Positions 25,396-33,848 of a stretch of DNA of 35,124 nucleotides are shown here, one piece after another. Origin of the DNA: CAYRFQ01 sp964423615 (GTDB taxonomy: Bacteria; Planctomycetota; Planctomycetia; Gemmatales; Gemmataceae); the NCBI GenBank assembly GCA_964423615.1, contig CAYRFQ010000083.1, positions 1 through 35,124 of the forward strand. The letters are read 5' to 3'. Within the stretch, counting starts at the first letter, position 1, and each line of letters begins with the position of its first letter. The notes under the pieces are model-generated. The model did not search any database and was not told the origin of the DNA. It saw only the letters and a program-made list of their open reading frames with translations. A program made the translations under genes and the position numbers.

Positions 25396-26048
25396 CCTAC
25401 TCCGTTCCTGAATTTAGACATCATGAGGTTTGATGGTGTTGTGCTCGAAATTCTGTCACAAATTTTAACGCACGTGAGTTCGCAGTGGTAGCAAGGAGAT
25501 GGCAGTATTTCCCAAGGTGATGACCTTGGCTCTGAGAACGAACAGCTTCGGTCGATCTCGCAGGCGCGATTGTGGCAACCGGACAGTCGTTCCTCAGCAA
25601 CTTTGTCGTGGATAACGGCTTCTTCTCCTCGCTTCATTTATTGAAAACCATGCCAATTTGACTGTGGTCCATGCGCCGTTTTGATCCGCTCGCTGGTCGT
25701 TGTCCTGTTATTTTGTGGCTTTGTTGGGCAAGAATTTTGACCAGTATCGAGGCCAATGAGTCCATCGAGTGGACGATGAACTTTTCGGGCCCCCGAAAGA
25801 GGAAAAGGAAACGCGGCTCGGTCGCCCATGGGAAATGGAAGAGGTGTCCTTGACGGCCGGAGTCTGAGGTGAGAACATATCTTTTCTCCTGAGCAAGCCT
25901 TTATGTTTTCTGTTTGACCAGAGCTCGGGACGACCAAGATTTCCGGCAGGTCTGTCGCCAAACCTGATGGACGATTGCTGGAATAACGATGATTTTTGGG
26001 TCCGCAAGGATTTGAATCCCCGTAAAGACGACGAGACAGTCAGGTTCT
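25396..26048. other. 653-base stretch with no supported gene
   Basis: Short open frames exist on both strands here but none has a recognisable product, a convincing ribosome site or coding-like composition. A 7-bp hairpin CCAAGGT (25512-25518) / ACCTTGG (25523-25529) is visible upstream of the ferric-reductase-like gene. A tRNA-like palindrome at about 26007-26018 was examined and rejected. Promoters for the two divergent genes are expected here but I cannot place them. Confidence 0.5.
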
Positions 26049-27305
26049 ATGTCCAGTCCTACCATTCGCAAGCTCCTCTGTCCTCATTGTCGTGCTCTCC
26101 TCGAATACGATCCAGAGCAGGCCGGTCAAGCTGCGGATTGTTGGGCTTGTGGAAAAGCATTTCGTGTACCGAAACCTCCCGGAACGCCGGAGGAACCGGC
26201 TTCGTCTCCCGTTGCCACGCAAGAAGAGCCCCCCGAACCTATCGAGGCCACCCCCGAGGGCCCAACACCAAGCGAACCAGCTTCTACGATACCTCTTCCG
26301 CCACCGATTCCATTGGAGTTACTCAAACAGGAATCACCGCTTGGCGACGATCTAACGCTTGATTCGGCTCCGCCAAGAGATTCCGAACTGCCACCTCGCG
26401 GGCGTCGTCGGCAAGGTCTCGATTCTGACGAGTCTCGGTCTGGCCGAGACAGCCGTCGCCTGCGGCGCTCGCGAGACCGCCTGACGGACCCGGCCGAAGT
26501 GAAAAAACGAGCGTGGTTGCAGACGGGTGCTGGGCTTGGATTGGTTCAGTTGGGTTGGTTCGGTCTGACTGCTGGTTTTTGGCTTTGGTTCCTTCTTTTA
26601 CTGAGCGGGGTTTGGTCCGACCGAATCGTCGGACAACAAGCCATACCGCTCTTGCAGTGGATGCGAGAGTCGACTCTCAGCTCGCTCGTCGTCTTGCCTG
26701 CCTTCTTTATGATCGTTGGGTATGTGCTCGTCTGTATTGGCCAAATTCTGTGCCTGTGGGTTCCGATCCGCAGTGCGAAACAAGCCTGCGTCGCCAGTAT
26801 CTGTTTGTGGATGTGTCTGTTTCTGCTGTTCGCCATTGCTTCGGGAGTGTCCTTGACCGCTCCCACTGGCGGCGGAGGGGTCGCCAGTCCGACACGAACG
26901 TTGTTTGGCTGGACGATTACCTTGTTGGGGATTTCGGTTGTCTCCCAACTCCTTTATCTCTCGGCCATCTGGCAGCTGGGAAGTTCGCTCGAAAACAAAA
27001 AAGTCCCCAAAATGTGTTGGATTTCGCTCGCCATCTCGCTTGCCTGGAGCGTGATGCTCGTCATCCTTTTTCTACCAGGCCAGATGGCCCGCGGACTGGC
27101 GATCCTCGACGGCCTCACCGCTTCGAAAACTCCAGGCGTGTTGGCCGGGTTGGGATGGGTTGTTATCCTGCTTTCGAGCGTCAATTTTTTTATCTTCCAA
27201 TGGATTTTGTCAAAGTCTCGCGCTTTGATTCGAGCAGAAACGAGCGAAGATGCAGACAGCAAGGAAGAAGCCGAGAGCCCAGAGATGAGCGCCCGGAGCC
27301 CGTGA
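26049..27305 (+). CDS. Membrane protein with N-terminal zinc ribbon
   Basis: A 418-residue protein. Residues 11-34 form a four-cysteine zinc ribbon (CPHC at 11-14, CWAC at 31-34). A proline- and glutamate-rich linker (40-110) and an arginine-rich, charged stretch (115-155) follow, then about six membrane helices (about 160-380, for example LGLVQLGWFGLTAGFWLWFLLLLSG) and an acidic tail. The layout, a zinc ribbon joined by a disordered linker to a membrane domain, recurs in planctomycete proteins of unknown function. No enzyme motif is visible. It lies 115 bases before moaE on the same strand; whether it shares their transcript is open. Confidence 0.7.
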   Translation: MSSPTIRKLLCPHCRALLEYDPEQAGQAADCWACGKAFRVPKPPGTPEEPASSPVATQEEPPEPIEATPEGPTPSEPASTIPLPPPIPLELLKQESPLGDDLTLDSAPPRDSELPPRGRRRQGLDSDESRSGRDSRRLRRSRDRLTDPAEVKKRAWLQTGAGLGLVQLGWFGLTAGFWLWFLLLLSGVWSDRIVGQQAIPLLQWMRESTLSSLVVLPAFFMIVGYVLVCIGQILCLWVPIRSAKQACVASICLWMCLFLLFAIASGVSLTAPTGGGGVASPTRTLFGWTITLLGISVVSQLLYLSAIWQLGSSLENKKVPKMCWISLAISLAWSVMLVILFLPGQMARGLAILDGLTASKTPGVLAGLGWVVILLSSVNFFIFQWILSKSRALIRAETSEDADSKEEAESPEMSARSP

Positions 27306-27420
27306 GCCTCAGAACCCGTGGTTATAGAAAGAATCCCTCTACTTCCAACCAAGGCCGAGGCAGTGTTTTCTTGTCGGCCAGAACTCCGACAGGTCGCCCG
27401 ATGAACCTCCTGGGGGCTAC

Positions 27421-27843
27421 ATGATCGAACTGACACACGAACCGATTGACTATTTTGCCTTGACCGAAAACGTGCGGCGCAATCACTGTGGTGCCGTTGT
27501 CACGTTTTTGGGAACTGTTCGGGATTTGACCGGAGAACTGGAAACGGTCGCGTTGGACTATGAAGCCTATCCCGGTATGGCCGAGAAAAAGATGGCCGAG
27601 ATCGAAGCCGAGACGTGTGAGAAGTGGCCCGTCGGGGCGATCCAGATGGTTCATCGTCTCGGGCATCTGAAAGTTGGAGACATTAGCGTGGCAGTTGCAG
27701 TCAGTTGTCCGCATCGGGGCGATGCCTTCGACGCTTGTCGCCATGCCATGGACCGCCTGAAGGAATTGGTCCCCATCTGGAAAAAAGAGAACTGGGCCGA
27801 CGGAACAACCGAATGGGTACACCCTGGGACTGAGAACCAATGA
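27421..27843 (+). CDS. moaE: MoaE, molybdopterin synthase catalytic subunit
   Basis: A 140-residue protein. With MoaD, MoaE inserts two sulfurs into precursor Z (cyclic pyranopterin monophosphate) to make molybdopterin. Family marks are GAVVTFLGTVRD (24-35), LDYEAYPGMAEKKMAEI, HRLGHLKVGDISVAVAVSCPHRGDAF, and the active-site lysines K114 and K121 in LKELVPIWKKE, matching the spacing of K119 and K126 in the E. coli enzyme. The ribosome site is a run of G (TGGGGGC) just before ATG. The stop overlaps the moaA start by four bases (ATGA), so translation is probably coupled. No moaD is in the window. Confidence 0.95.
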   Translation: MIELTHEPIDYFALTENVRRNHCGAVVTFLGTVRDLTGELETVALDYEAYPGMAEKKMAEIEAETCEKWPVGAIQMVHRLGHLKVGDISVAVAVSCPHRGDAFDACRHAMDRLKELVPIWKKENWADGTTEWVHPGTENQ

Positions 27844-28829
27844 CCACGCCACTTACCGACACGTTTGGCCGCGTCCACAACAACCTACGCATCAGCGTGA
27901 CCGATCGTTGTAACTTGCGGTGTAATTACTGCATGACCGAAGACGTGGAGTTCATGGAACGCAGCGAGTTGTTGACGTTCGAGGAAGTCACTCGGTTCGT
28001 GAAAATCGCCGCGACGCTTGGGATTAACAAAATCCGGCTCACCGGCGGGGAACCGCTGATGCGCAAAGACCTCCACAAGCTCATCGCGATGTTGGCAGGA
28101 GTCTCTGGCATCCAAGACGTGGGGCTGACGACGAATGGCATTTTCCTTCCCGATCAGGCCCAGAAACTGCGCGATGCCGGTCTTGGGCGAATCAACATCA
28201 GCCTCGATACGCTCGACCCGGTTCGCTTTCGCGAACTCACAAGAAGGGATGCCTTGGACCCAACGATCGAAGGCATTCTCGCTGCCAAAGCCGCTGGTTT
28301 CGATCCGGTGAAAATCAATGCCGTCGCCATGCGAGGGATTACCGAACACGAAGTCGTTCCGCTCGCGAAGTTCGCTCGTGAACACCAACTCGAAATGCGG
28401 TTCATCGAATACATGCCCATCGGAGCCGATCAGTGGGAACGAGACAAGGTCTACTTCGCTCACGAAATTCTCGAACAGATCGAAGACCACGTGGCGCCTC
28501 TCGTCCCGGCTGAAGATTACGACCCCCGAGCCCCCGCGATGGAATTTGAATATTCCGACGGCGGCGGTCGCGTCGGCATCATCGCATCGATCTCCCGGCC
28601 ATTCTGCAGGAACTGTAACCGGGTCCGGCTCACCGCCGACGGCAAACTTCGCAACTGTCTCTTCGCCACCGAGGAAACCGACGTCAAACAACTCATCCGT
28701 GGTAAGGCTTCCGACGACGCCATAGCCGCTGTCATTCGTCGCAACGTTCACGATAAATGGGAAGGCCACGAGATCAATACGTCGCGCTTCATAAAACCGC
28801 TGCGGACAATGCATTCGATTGGCGGGTAA
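27840..28829 (+). CDS. moaA: MoaA, GTP 3',8-cyclase (radical SAM)
   Basis: A 329-residue radical-SAM enzyme for the first step of molybdenum cofactor synthesis: GTP to 3',8-cyclo-GTP (with MoaC then giving cyclic pyranopterin monophosphate). The N-terminal cluster motif is CNLRCNYC (C24, C28, C31). The C-terminal cluster cysteines C256, C259 and C273 appear in FCRNCNRVRLTADGKLRNC. The SAM-binding GGEP motif is present (LTGGEPLMRKDL). The protein ends in Gly-Gly, needed for catalysis in this family. The start overlaps the moaE stop. moaC and moaD are not nearby. Confidence 0.96.
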   Translation: MTTPLTDTFGRVHNNLRISVTDRCNLRCNYCMTEDVEFMERSELLTFEEVTRFVKIAATLGINKIRLTGGEPLMRKDLHKLIAMLAGVSGIQDVGLTTNGIFLPDQAQKLRDAGLGRINISLDTLDPVRFRELTRRDALDPTIEGILAAKAAGFDPVKINAVAMRGITEHEVVPLAKFAREHQLEMRFIEYMPIGADQWERDKVYFAHEILEQIEDHVAPLVPAEDYDPRAPAMEFEYSDGGGRVGIIASISRPFCRNCNRVRLTADGKLRNCLFATEETDVKQLIRGKASDDAIAAVIRRNVHDKWEGHEINTSRFIKPLRTMHSIGG

Positions 28830-28892
28830 GCAGTGGTTAGGGAACAGAGAACAGCAGAAAAGAGTCACTGATTGCATTTTGATAGATGAATT

Positions 28893-29052
28893 AGAGCGGT
28901 TCACACATCTATTGGGCACAGGTTTCCGTTTTCAAAATCCTTCTCCCCTCGGGAGAGAAGGATTCAGGATGAGGGGTGGTCGGGTTGAGAAGTTCTTGGG
29001 CTCAGGAGTTCGGCGACTCCGAACTGGACCCAACACGAACGTTAACCGCTCT
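28893..29052. repeat. ~160-bp MITE-like element with 9-bp terminal inverted repeats
   Basis: It begins AGAGCGGTT (28893-28901) and ends AACCGCTCT (29044-29052). Inside are two strong hairpins, CCTTCTC/GAGAAGG around 28940-28965 and AGTTCGG/CCGAACT around 29005-29028. It lies in the 269-base gap between convergent genes moaA and the hydrolase at 29099-30562. The left half (AGAGCGGTTCAC, ATTGGG-ACAGGTTT, GTTTTCAAA-TCCTTCTCCCC) recurs at 34798-34859, and a shorter inner piece at 723-760. No transposase is encoded. Confidence 0.75.
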
Positions 29053-29098
29053 CGTTCAAAATAAACAGGGCTAGCGGTTGCGGAGATGGACCTCCTGT

Positions 29099-30562
29099 TC
29101 ACTGTCCTCTGTTCCTTACACGTTCGCGAATCCAATCGGAAATCATATTCAGCGCGACAGGAGCCATCGTTTCCTCGATTTGGTTGTATTCCGAAACCAA
29201 TCCTGTTTTCGCCGTTTGAAACATGTGGTTGAGGTTCGGGAGTTCCTTGATCGTCACATCGTTTCGGTCCTCGCCGAGAGCTTTCCTGAGAGCGACGAGA
29301 TTGTCTTTGGGGGTGACCTGGAGGTCGAGCGAGCCGTTCAGTGCCAGGACCGGGCACTTGACCTTCTTGAGCGTGGGGCGTGGGTCATAGTCCAGGAAGG
29401 ATCGAAACCACGGCGTCATGACGCGGCCTAATTGTCCCAGAACGCTTTTCTCCTGTTTCTTGGCTGCCTCTTGTTCTTCTTTCGAGAACTCCTCGAGAAA
29501 CTTCGCGAATTCCTTTTCGAACTCTTTCTTGGCTTCGTCGAACTTCTTGGAGTTCCTCGCAATCCTGAAAATCATCTCTTGGGTTTGCCGCTGTCTTTTG
29601 AGAGCCGTTTCGTCGCCACCCATCGCCTTTACCAGTGCGGCCCCTTGGAGGTACAACACCTCTTCACCCGGAAGAGCCGGACCGGCAAGCGTCACGATGA
29701 ATGTAACATCTTTTGATTGACTCGCCACAAGCGGAGCGAGGAGCCCGCCCTCGCTGTGTCCGATGATTCCGATGTTGTTCGAATCAATAGCTTTCTGTTG
29801 TTTCAAAAAAGAAATCGCGGCGAGTATGTCGGACGCAAGCTCTTGTGCGGTCGAGCCGAAATACGAACCCTCAGAACCTTCGATGCCCCGATCAGCCCAA
29901 CGGAGCGTGGCGATTCCCTTGCGAGTCAAATGATCCGACAAAACCAACAACGGTTTGTGCGTCAGAACTTCACCGTCTTTGTTTTGCGGTCCCGACCCCG
30001 ACAACAAAATGGCCACAGCGTGCGGTCCGTCACCCTTGGGCAATGTCAACTCGCCAACGAGGTTGATGTTGGCTTTCTTGTTCTGGAACTCGGCCTTCTT
30101 CGTGACGTAAGGATATGGTCGCTTGGGTTCTTGTGGTCGGACAATGGCTTCTGGTTCTTTTTTCTTCGCGAACGTCAAGTTAAATGCGACGCCGGATTGC
30201 TTCCATTGTCCGGTCATCTTGGTTCCTTCTTTGTTGATCACACCCACAAAAGAGGCTTTCAATAATGTCCATCGTAGGACGACTTTTTCTGCCTCGATGG
30301 TAATCTCGTCGATCTTGAGCCGTTTTCCTCCCTGATCGATGCTCGACATAGAACCGCCGAGTTTGCCGTCTTTGGTCTTTTCGAACTTCAAACCCATGCG
30401 AAGCTTGAGAACCCCAGCGTTGAGCGTTCCCTCCCAATATCCTGGCAACACTTCTTGAGACTTCTTGGTTTGTGCTCCGTTCTCGTCTGCGGAAGAGAGG
30501 GAAGGGATGGAAGGGCTCATCAACGCAAAACTCAAGATCATGACGATGCTCGACGGCTTCAT
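29099..30562 (-). CDS. Secreted alpha/beta hydrolase with N-terminal beta domain
   Basis: A 487-residue protein with a signal peptide (IVMILSFALMSPSIPSLSSA, about 6-25). Residues 40-135 form a beta-rich domain (GYWEGTLNAGVLKLRMGLKF) often found ahead of such hydrolases. The alpha/beta-hydrolase domain (160-485) has Ser270 in GHSEGG, Asp413 in NGSLDLQV and His446 in NLNHMFQ, a complete triad. A charged lid-like helix of about 50 residues (338-372, rich in E and K) interrupts the fold. Homologues are called alpha/beta hydrolases or peptidases of the S9/dienelactone type; the substrate is unknown. AGAGG lies ahead of the start. Confidence 0.88.
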   Translation of the reverse strand: MKPSSIVMILSFALMSPSIPSLSSADENGAQTKKSQEVLPGYWEGTLNAGVLKLRMGLKFEKTKDGKLGGSMSSIDQGGKRLKIDEITIEAEKVVLRWTLLKASFVGVINKEGTKMTGQWKQSGVAFNLTFAKKKEPEAIVRPQEPKRPYPYVTKKAEFQNKKANINLVGELTLPKGDGPHAVAILLSGSGPQNKDGEVLTHKPLLVLSDHLTRKGIATLRWADRGIEGSEGSYFGSTAQELASDILAAISFLKQQKAIDSNNIGIIGHSEGGLLAPLVASQSKDVTFIVTLAGPALPGEEVLYLQGAALVKAMGGDETALKRQRQTQEMIFRIARNSKKFDEAKKEFEKEFAKFLEEFSKEEQEAAKKQEKSVLGQLGRVMTPWFRSFLDYDPRPTLKKVKCPVLALNGSLDLQVTPKDNLVALRKALGEDRNDVTIKELPNLNHMFQTAKTGLVSEYNQIEETMAPVALNMISDWIRERVRNRGQ

Positions 30563-30710
30563 GAGGCTTGCCTCTAATCGACTGTGGTGAATGTTGCGAT
30601 CAACGTGACGTGAAGTATTTTATTGAGGACTGCGTGTCTAATGAACCAAATTAGCAGGCCCATCGGTGTGCTGTCCGCATCTTCGGAAAGGTTGGCCATG
30701 GCAGATGGCG

Positions 30711-31127
30711 AATACGAGCGGAATAACTGTCCAATTTTTTTTGTAAAAAACTTGCGAAATTTCCACTCCACGATCTCCTCCAGTCCACGACCCCTCACCT
30801 TGCCGCCAAAAACCGGTCCAAAAATGACAAAAACCTGCGCTAAACCTGCGCTAAACTTGTAGTAAACCTGCGCTAAACTTGTAGTAAACTTGTAGTAAAC
30901 TTGCACCTTTTTGACACCTCTCGATTTCCGCATATCTTTACGCTTCAATGCTTTATGGAAATCGACCCTCGAAAAATCGCCATTTTGGCGCGTTTTCGAG
31001 TCCTCCGGCGGCTCTTGTGCGCATGTGCCCATAATACAATAGGATCGAACGCCGTCTCATTTTCACAAAATTCGTCGAAATTCCAAAATAATCACTACCT
31101 GGACCACGAAATCGATTTCTGTTCGGG
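30711..31127 (-). repeat. Copy B of the ~415-bp dispersed element (inverted relative to copy A)
   Basis: Read on the minus strand this matches 3045-3458 along its whole length. Conserved landmarks include GTTCGATCCTATTGTATTA, AAAATGGCGATTTTTCGAGG, CGAGAGGTGTCAAAAAGGTG, then the 11-bp array and ACCGGTTTTTGGCGGCAAG. It lies in a 1.1-kb gap between divergently transcribed genes (30562 minus, 31685 plus), exactly as copy A does. A 152-codon frame crosses it on the minus strand (31032-30574) and its start aligns with the short frame of copy A; the two frames part at the array, so a conserved protein is unlikely. Confidence 0.8.
30835..30900 (-). repeat. 11-bp tandem array in copy B
   Basis: Six exact 11-base units fill 66 bases. 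On the minus strand the order is GTTTACTACAA, GTTTACTACAA, GTTTAGCGCAG, GTTTACTACAA, GTTTAGCGCAG, GTTTAGCGCAG. Only two words are used, with no other variants. Copy A starts with the same three units and then becomes degenerate. Confidence 0.95.
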
Positions 31128-31684
31128 TGTTCCTGTAACTTGGTCCCCTGGCCCCGCCTTGGAATGCCGGCTTGCACGGTTCCGCCGTCCTCGGCACCAG
31201 CTACAAAACGGACACCTATCCATTTCCCGGTTCTCGTGTACCTCCCACTTCAACCTCGCAGTTCTCAATAATCGGAAGCTGACCGGAACGCTTCACGACC
31301 TATTGAGACCGGTCCAGTTCAGGAAGCCTCTCTCCAGCCAATGGAAAGATGAGGACATTCCCCTTTCCGCCCACGACCGCCAATCCATCCAAGGCGTTGT
31401 TTTCTCTTGACCGAAGGCCAAGGTCATCAGAGCCTCGTCACAATCGCCAGGTAAGCTACTCGCACCAAAGGCCATCAACGACCGTTTCATGAGCCGCGCA
31501 GGTCTCAATACGCAATTCCCGTTTTCCGAGCCAGGGGGTATGTGGACCCGGTGTACCTGCGACGAACATAGCATTCCAAAATCCAAAGCCACACTCGAAT
31601 CGGTCTAGCCTCGTTTTCTGCGTTTTGGCAATATGCCGCTCCGAAGATCGCAAAGAAGATTCGTGAGATCAGGGAGCGTATCGA
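31128..31684. other. 557-base stretch with no supported gene
   Basis: Bases between copy B and the phosphatase gene. A 99-codon frame on the minus strand (31592-31293) is the longest; its product is not recognised and no ribosome site supports it. A promoter for the envelope operon should lie near 31600-31680, but none is clear. The last bases hold AGGGAG, eight bases before the ATG at 31685. Confidence 0.45.
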
Positions 31685-32725
31685 ATGGCATCGGGAGAGA
31701 CACAACCACACCCAACGACTTCACTCCCTCAGTCACGGCAGCCTTCGCGTCGGTGGATCAAAAGGGGGGTCCTGGTGGTGGTCTGTTTCGCAGGGTTCTG
31801 TCTTCTTGCGGAAATCGTCCGCGTCCTGGGAGGCCGAAATTTTCACACTGTGATCCCTGGCAAGATCTACCGGTCCGCCCAACCGAATCTCAGTTCCCTA
31901 AAGGACTACGTCGCTCGTCACGGCATTCGGACCGTCGTCAATCTCCGAGGATGCAGCCCTCCGTTGGATTGGTACAGCACCGAAGCCAACGCCACTGCCG
32001 AACTCGATTTGTGTCAGGAAGATTTGTATCTCTCGGCGGGACGTTTGCCTCCCGTTTCCGAAATTCGCGACCTGATCGAAATCCTCGATCGAGCGGAGTA
32101 CCCCATTTTGTTCCACTGTCGGCGTGGAGCCGACCGCACGGGAATCGCTTCGGTCGTCGCATTGCTGTTGAAAGACGACATTTCGTACCAACAAGCCCGA
32201 CGACAACTCAGCTCCAGGTATGCCCATATTCCGTTGGGACATCCTGGATTCATGGCGGAGTTTTTCGATTTCTACGAACATTGGTTGGAAGAACGCCAAT
32301 TGGAACATTCACCGAACGTCTTCCGCCAGTGGGCGTTGCATGAATACGGCGGTGGACAATGCGGTTGTCGTTTCGAGGAGTATCAACTCCCCAAGATGCC
32401 ACTGGAGGTGGGAAAGCCCTTCGTCGTGAAAGTCCGAGTTCGGAACACCGGTTGTCGGCCCTGGCAGTTTTCTCCGTTTCGCAATGTCGGACAGCACGTT
32501 GTGGCCATCGTGCGAGATGACTATCGAAACCCATACGGCGGTGGCCGTGGCGGGTTGTACGATGCCATCATTCCTCCAGGCGAGTCCGTCGACGTCGTTG
32601 TCCCCGTCTCACCCATCCAGAAGCCCGGGAAATACCGATTAACGTTGGACATGATCGACGAAAAGATGGCGTCGTTTTTTCAAGTGGGGTCGGAACCCAT
32701 TGAGTTGAGGCTTGAAGTTCGTTAG
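31685..32725 (+). CDS. Membrane-anchored tyrosine-phosphatase-fold protein with C-terminal beta domain
   Basis: A 346-residue protein. An arginine-rich start (SRRWIKRG) precedes one membrane helix (about 29-48), so by the positive-inside rule the rest should face the periplasm. The phosphatase domain (52-210) resembles dual-specificity/PTP enzymes: YRSAQPNLSSLKDYVARHGIRTVVNLRG and the P-loop HCRRGADRTG with nucleophile Cys145 and Arg151. Residues 238-346 look like an Ig-like beta sandwich (VKVRVRNTGCRPW, IIPPGESVDVVVPV, PGKYRLTLDMIDE). AGGGAG eight bases ahead supports the start. The substrate could be a phosphoprotein, or a phospholipid or polyprenyl phosphate as in some PTP-fold lipid phosphatases; its neighbours favour a lipid-linked role, which is inference. 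Confidence 0.85.
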   Translation: MASGETQPHPTTSLPQSRQPSRRWIKRGVLVVVCFAGFCLLAEIVRVLGGRNFHTVIPGKIYRSAQPNLSSLKDYVARHGIRTVVNLRGCSPPLDWYSTEANATAELDLCQEDLYLSAGRLPPVSEIRDLIEILDRAEYPILFHCRRGADRTGIASVVALLLKDDISYQQARRQLSSRYAHIPLGHPGFMAEFFDFYEHWLEERQLEHSPNVFRQWALHEYGGGQCGCRFEEYQLPKMPLEVGKPFVVKVRVRNTGCRPWQFSPFRNVGQHVVAIVRDDYRNPYGGGRGGLYDAIIPPGESVDVVVPVSPIQKPGKYRLTLDMIDEKMASFFQVGSEPIELRLEVR

Positions 32726-32810
32726 ACGAAGTTTCGTTGGTCGGCAGTTCGGGACGTCGGTCTTCAAGACCGATGAGACCTAATTCAGACAGCAGTCGAG
32801 GAGAGGGAAG

Positions 32811-33848
32811 TTGTTTAAAACGGTGCTCCGTGTGGTCATCAGCGTTGGCCTGTTGGGTCTGATTGCGTGGCAAACGGATTGGCCTCAGGTGCAACACGCG
32901 TTCACCCACCTACGGCTCGAATTCTGGCTCGGGGCAGTTGCGGTCCTCGCCATGGCCCAACTCGTCAGTGCATTGCGGTGGCAGTACCTCGCCCAACGCT
33001 TGGGCCTCCACCGTCCCATCGGCCACATGGTCGGCTTCTACTTCATCGGCATGTACTTCAATTTGGTCCTGCCCACGTCCGTCGGCGGAGACGTGGTCCG
33101 GGCCTGGTATCTCGACGGCAACTCGGGACATCGATTGAAGTCCTTCGTCAGCACGTTCCTCGACCGCCTTTGCGGGCTATGGGTCCTGCTGATTTTGGGA
33201 TTCCTCGGCGTCGTCTGTTCTCCTCTGGCATTTCCCGACTGGATTCGATGGACCGTCTTCGCTTGCGTCGGTGGTGGAGTCGTTGGGATGGCGTCGTTGC
33301 CAGTGTTATGTCGCCATCGTCACAACATGCCAACCAAGCTTCGCAAGCTCTTGGAGGCGATCCTGGCTCTGCCTTCTTGGCGGGTGTTGGTAGTCCCTGT
33401 GGCACTTTCGGTCATCGTGCAGGTGGCGAACGTTCTCATGGTCTGGTTGGTAGGTCTGTCGTTGGGTGCGGAGGTTCCCGGAGCGTTTTATTGGATTTTG
33501 GTTCCAATGGTCTCTCTGTTGATGATGATGCCCGTTAGCGTCAACGGCATGGGTGTCCGCGAAGGCGGCGTTGCCCTGATGGTGGCACCCTTTGGAGTGA
33601 GTCAGGGAAGCGCTCTCACGTTGGCCTTCTTGTGGTTCGCCGTCACCGTGACGGTCAGCTTGATGGGTGGGTTGGTGTACTTGTTCGGACGTTTCCCTCG
33701 TCCGGAAGTCGAGCCGCCGCGTTCTCCCGTGGTCGGAACGGAGCCCAACCAGGACGCGGAGAAAACTAGTTCAGAGGAAGCCAAACATGGATGTTTCAGT
33801 AGTGATCCCGATCAAGGACGAACGAGACAATATCCGGCCGCTGCATGA
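32811..33848 (+). CDS. Flippase-like integral membrane protein (LPG-synthase membrane-domain family)
   Basis: A 345-residue protein with about eight membrane helices, matching the lysylphosphatidylglycerol synthase membrane domain family (UPF0104, AglD/YbhN-like): ALRWQYLAQRLG near residue 55, GFYFIGMYFNLVLPTSVGGDVVRAWYL (75-101), FLDRLCGLWVL, and PVSVNGMGVREGG (about 240-252). There is no C-terminal aminoacyl-transferase domain, so it is not itself a lysyl transferase; flipping or presenting a lipid-linked group is more likely. The start is TTG at 32811 behind a purine-rich GAGGAGAGGG. The 85-base gap after the phosphatase gene holds a short hairpin (CGGTC/GACCG, 32758-32772). The 3' end overlaps the next gene by 62 bases, so the pair is probably co-translated. 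Confidence 0.87.
   Translation: MFKTVLRVVISVGLLGLIAWQTDWPQVQHAFTHLRLEFWLGAVAVLAMAQLVSALRWQYLAQRLGLHRPIGHMVGFYFIGMYFNLVLPTSVGGDVVRAWYLDGNSGHRLKSFVSTFLDRLCGLWVLLILGFLGVVCSPLAFPDWIRWTVFACVGGGVVGMASLPVLCRHRHNMPTKLRKLLEAILALPSWRVLVVPVALSVIVQVANVLMVWLVGLSLGAEVPGAFYWILVPMVSLLMMMPVSVNGMGVREGGVALMVAPFGVSQGSALTLAFLWFAVTVTVSLMGGLVYLFGRFPRPEVEPPRSPVVGTEPNQDAEKTSSEEAKHGCFSSDPDQGRTRQYPAAA

Noticed and set aside
25638..25961. A 107-codon minus-strand gene
   Set aside because: Low-complexity translation rich in P, S and R, with no family match or ribosome site.
25990..26030. tRNA-like T-arm sequence (GGATTTGAATCC palindrome)
   Set aside because: On the minus strand the loop would have eight bases with poor stem pairs, and no acceptor stem, D-arm or anticodon arm can be built around it.
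30574..31032. A 152-codon minus-strand gene across copy B
   Set aside because: It consists largely of element sequence and the 11-bp array, and the equivalent frame in copy A stops after 56 codons.
31293..31592. A 99-codon minus-strand gene
   Set aside because: No recognised family, no ribosome site and unconvincing composition. It could be a relic, but it cannot be supported.
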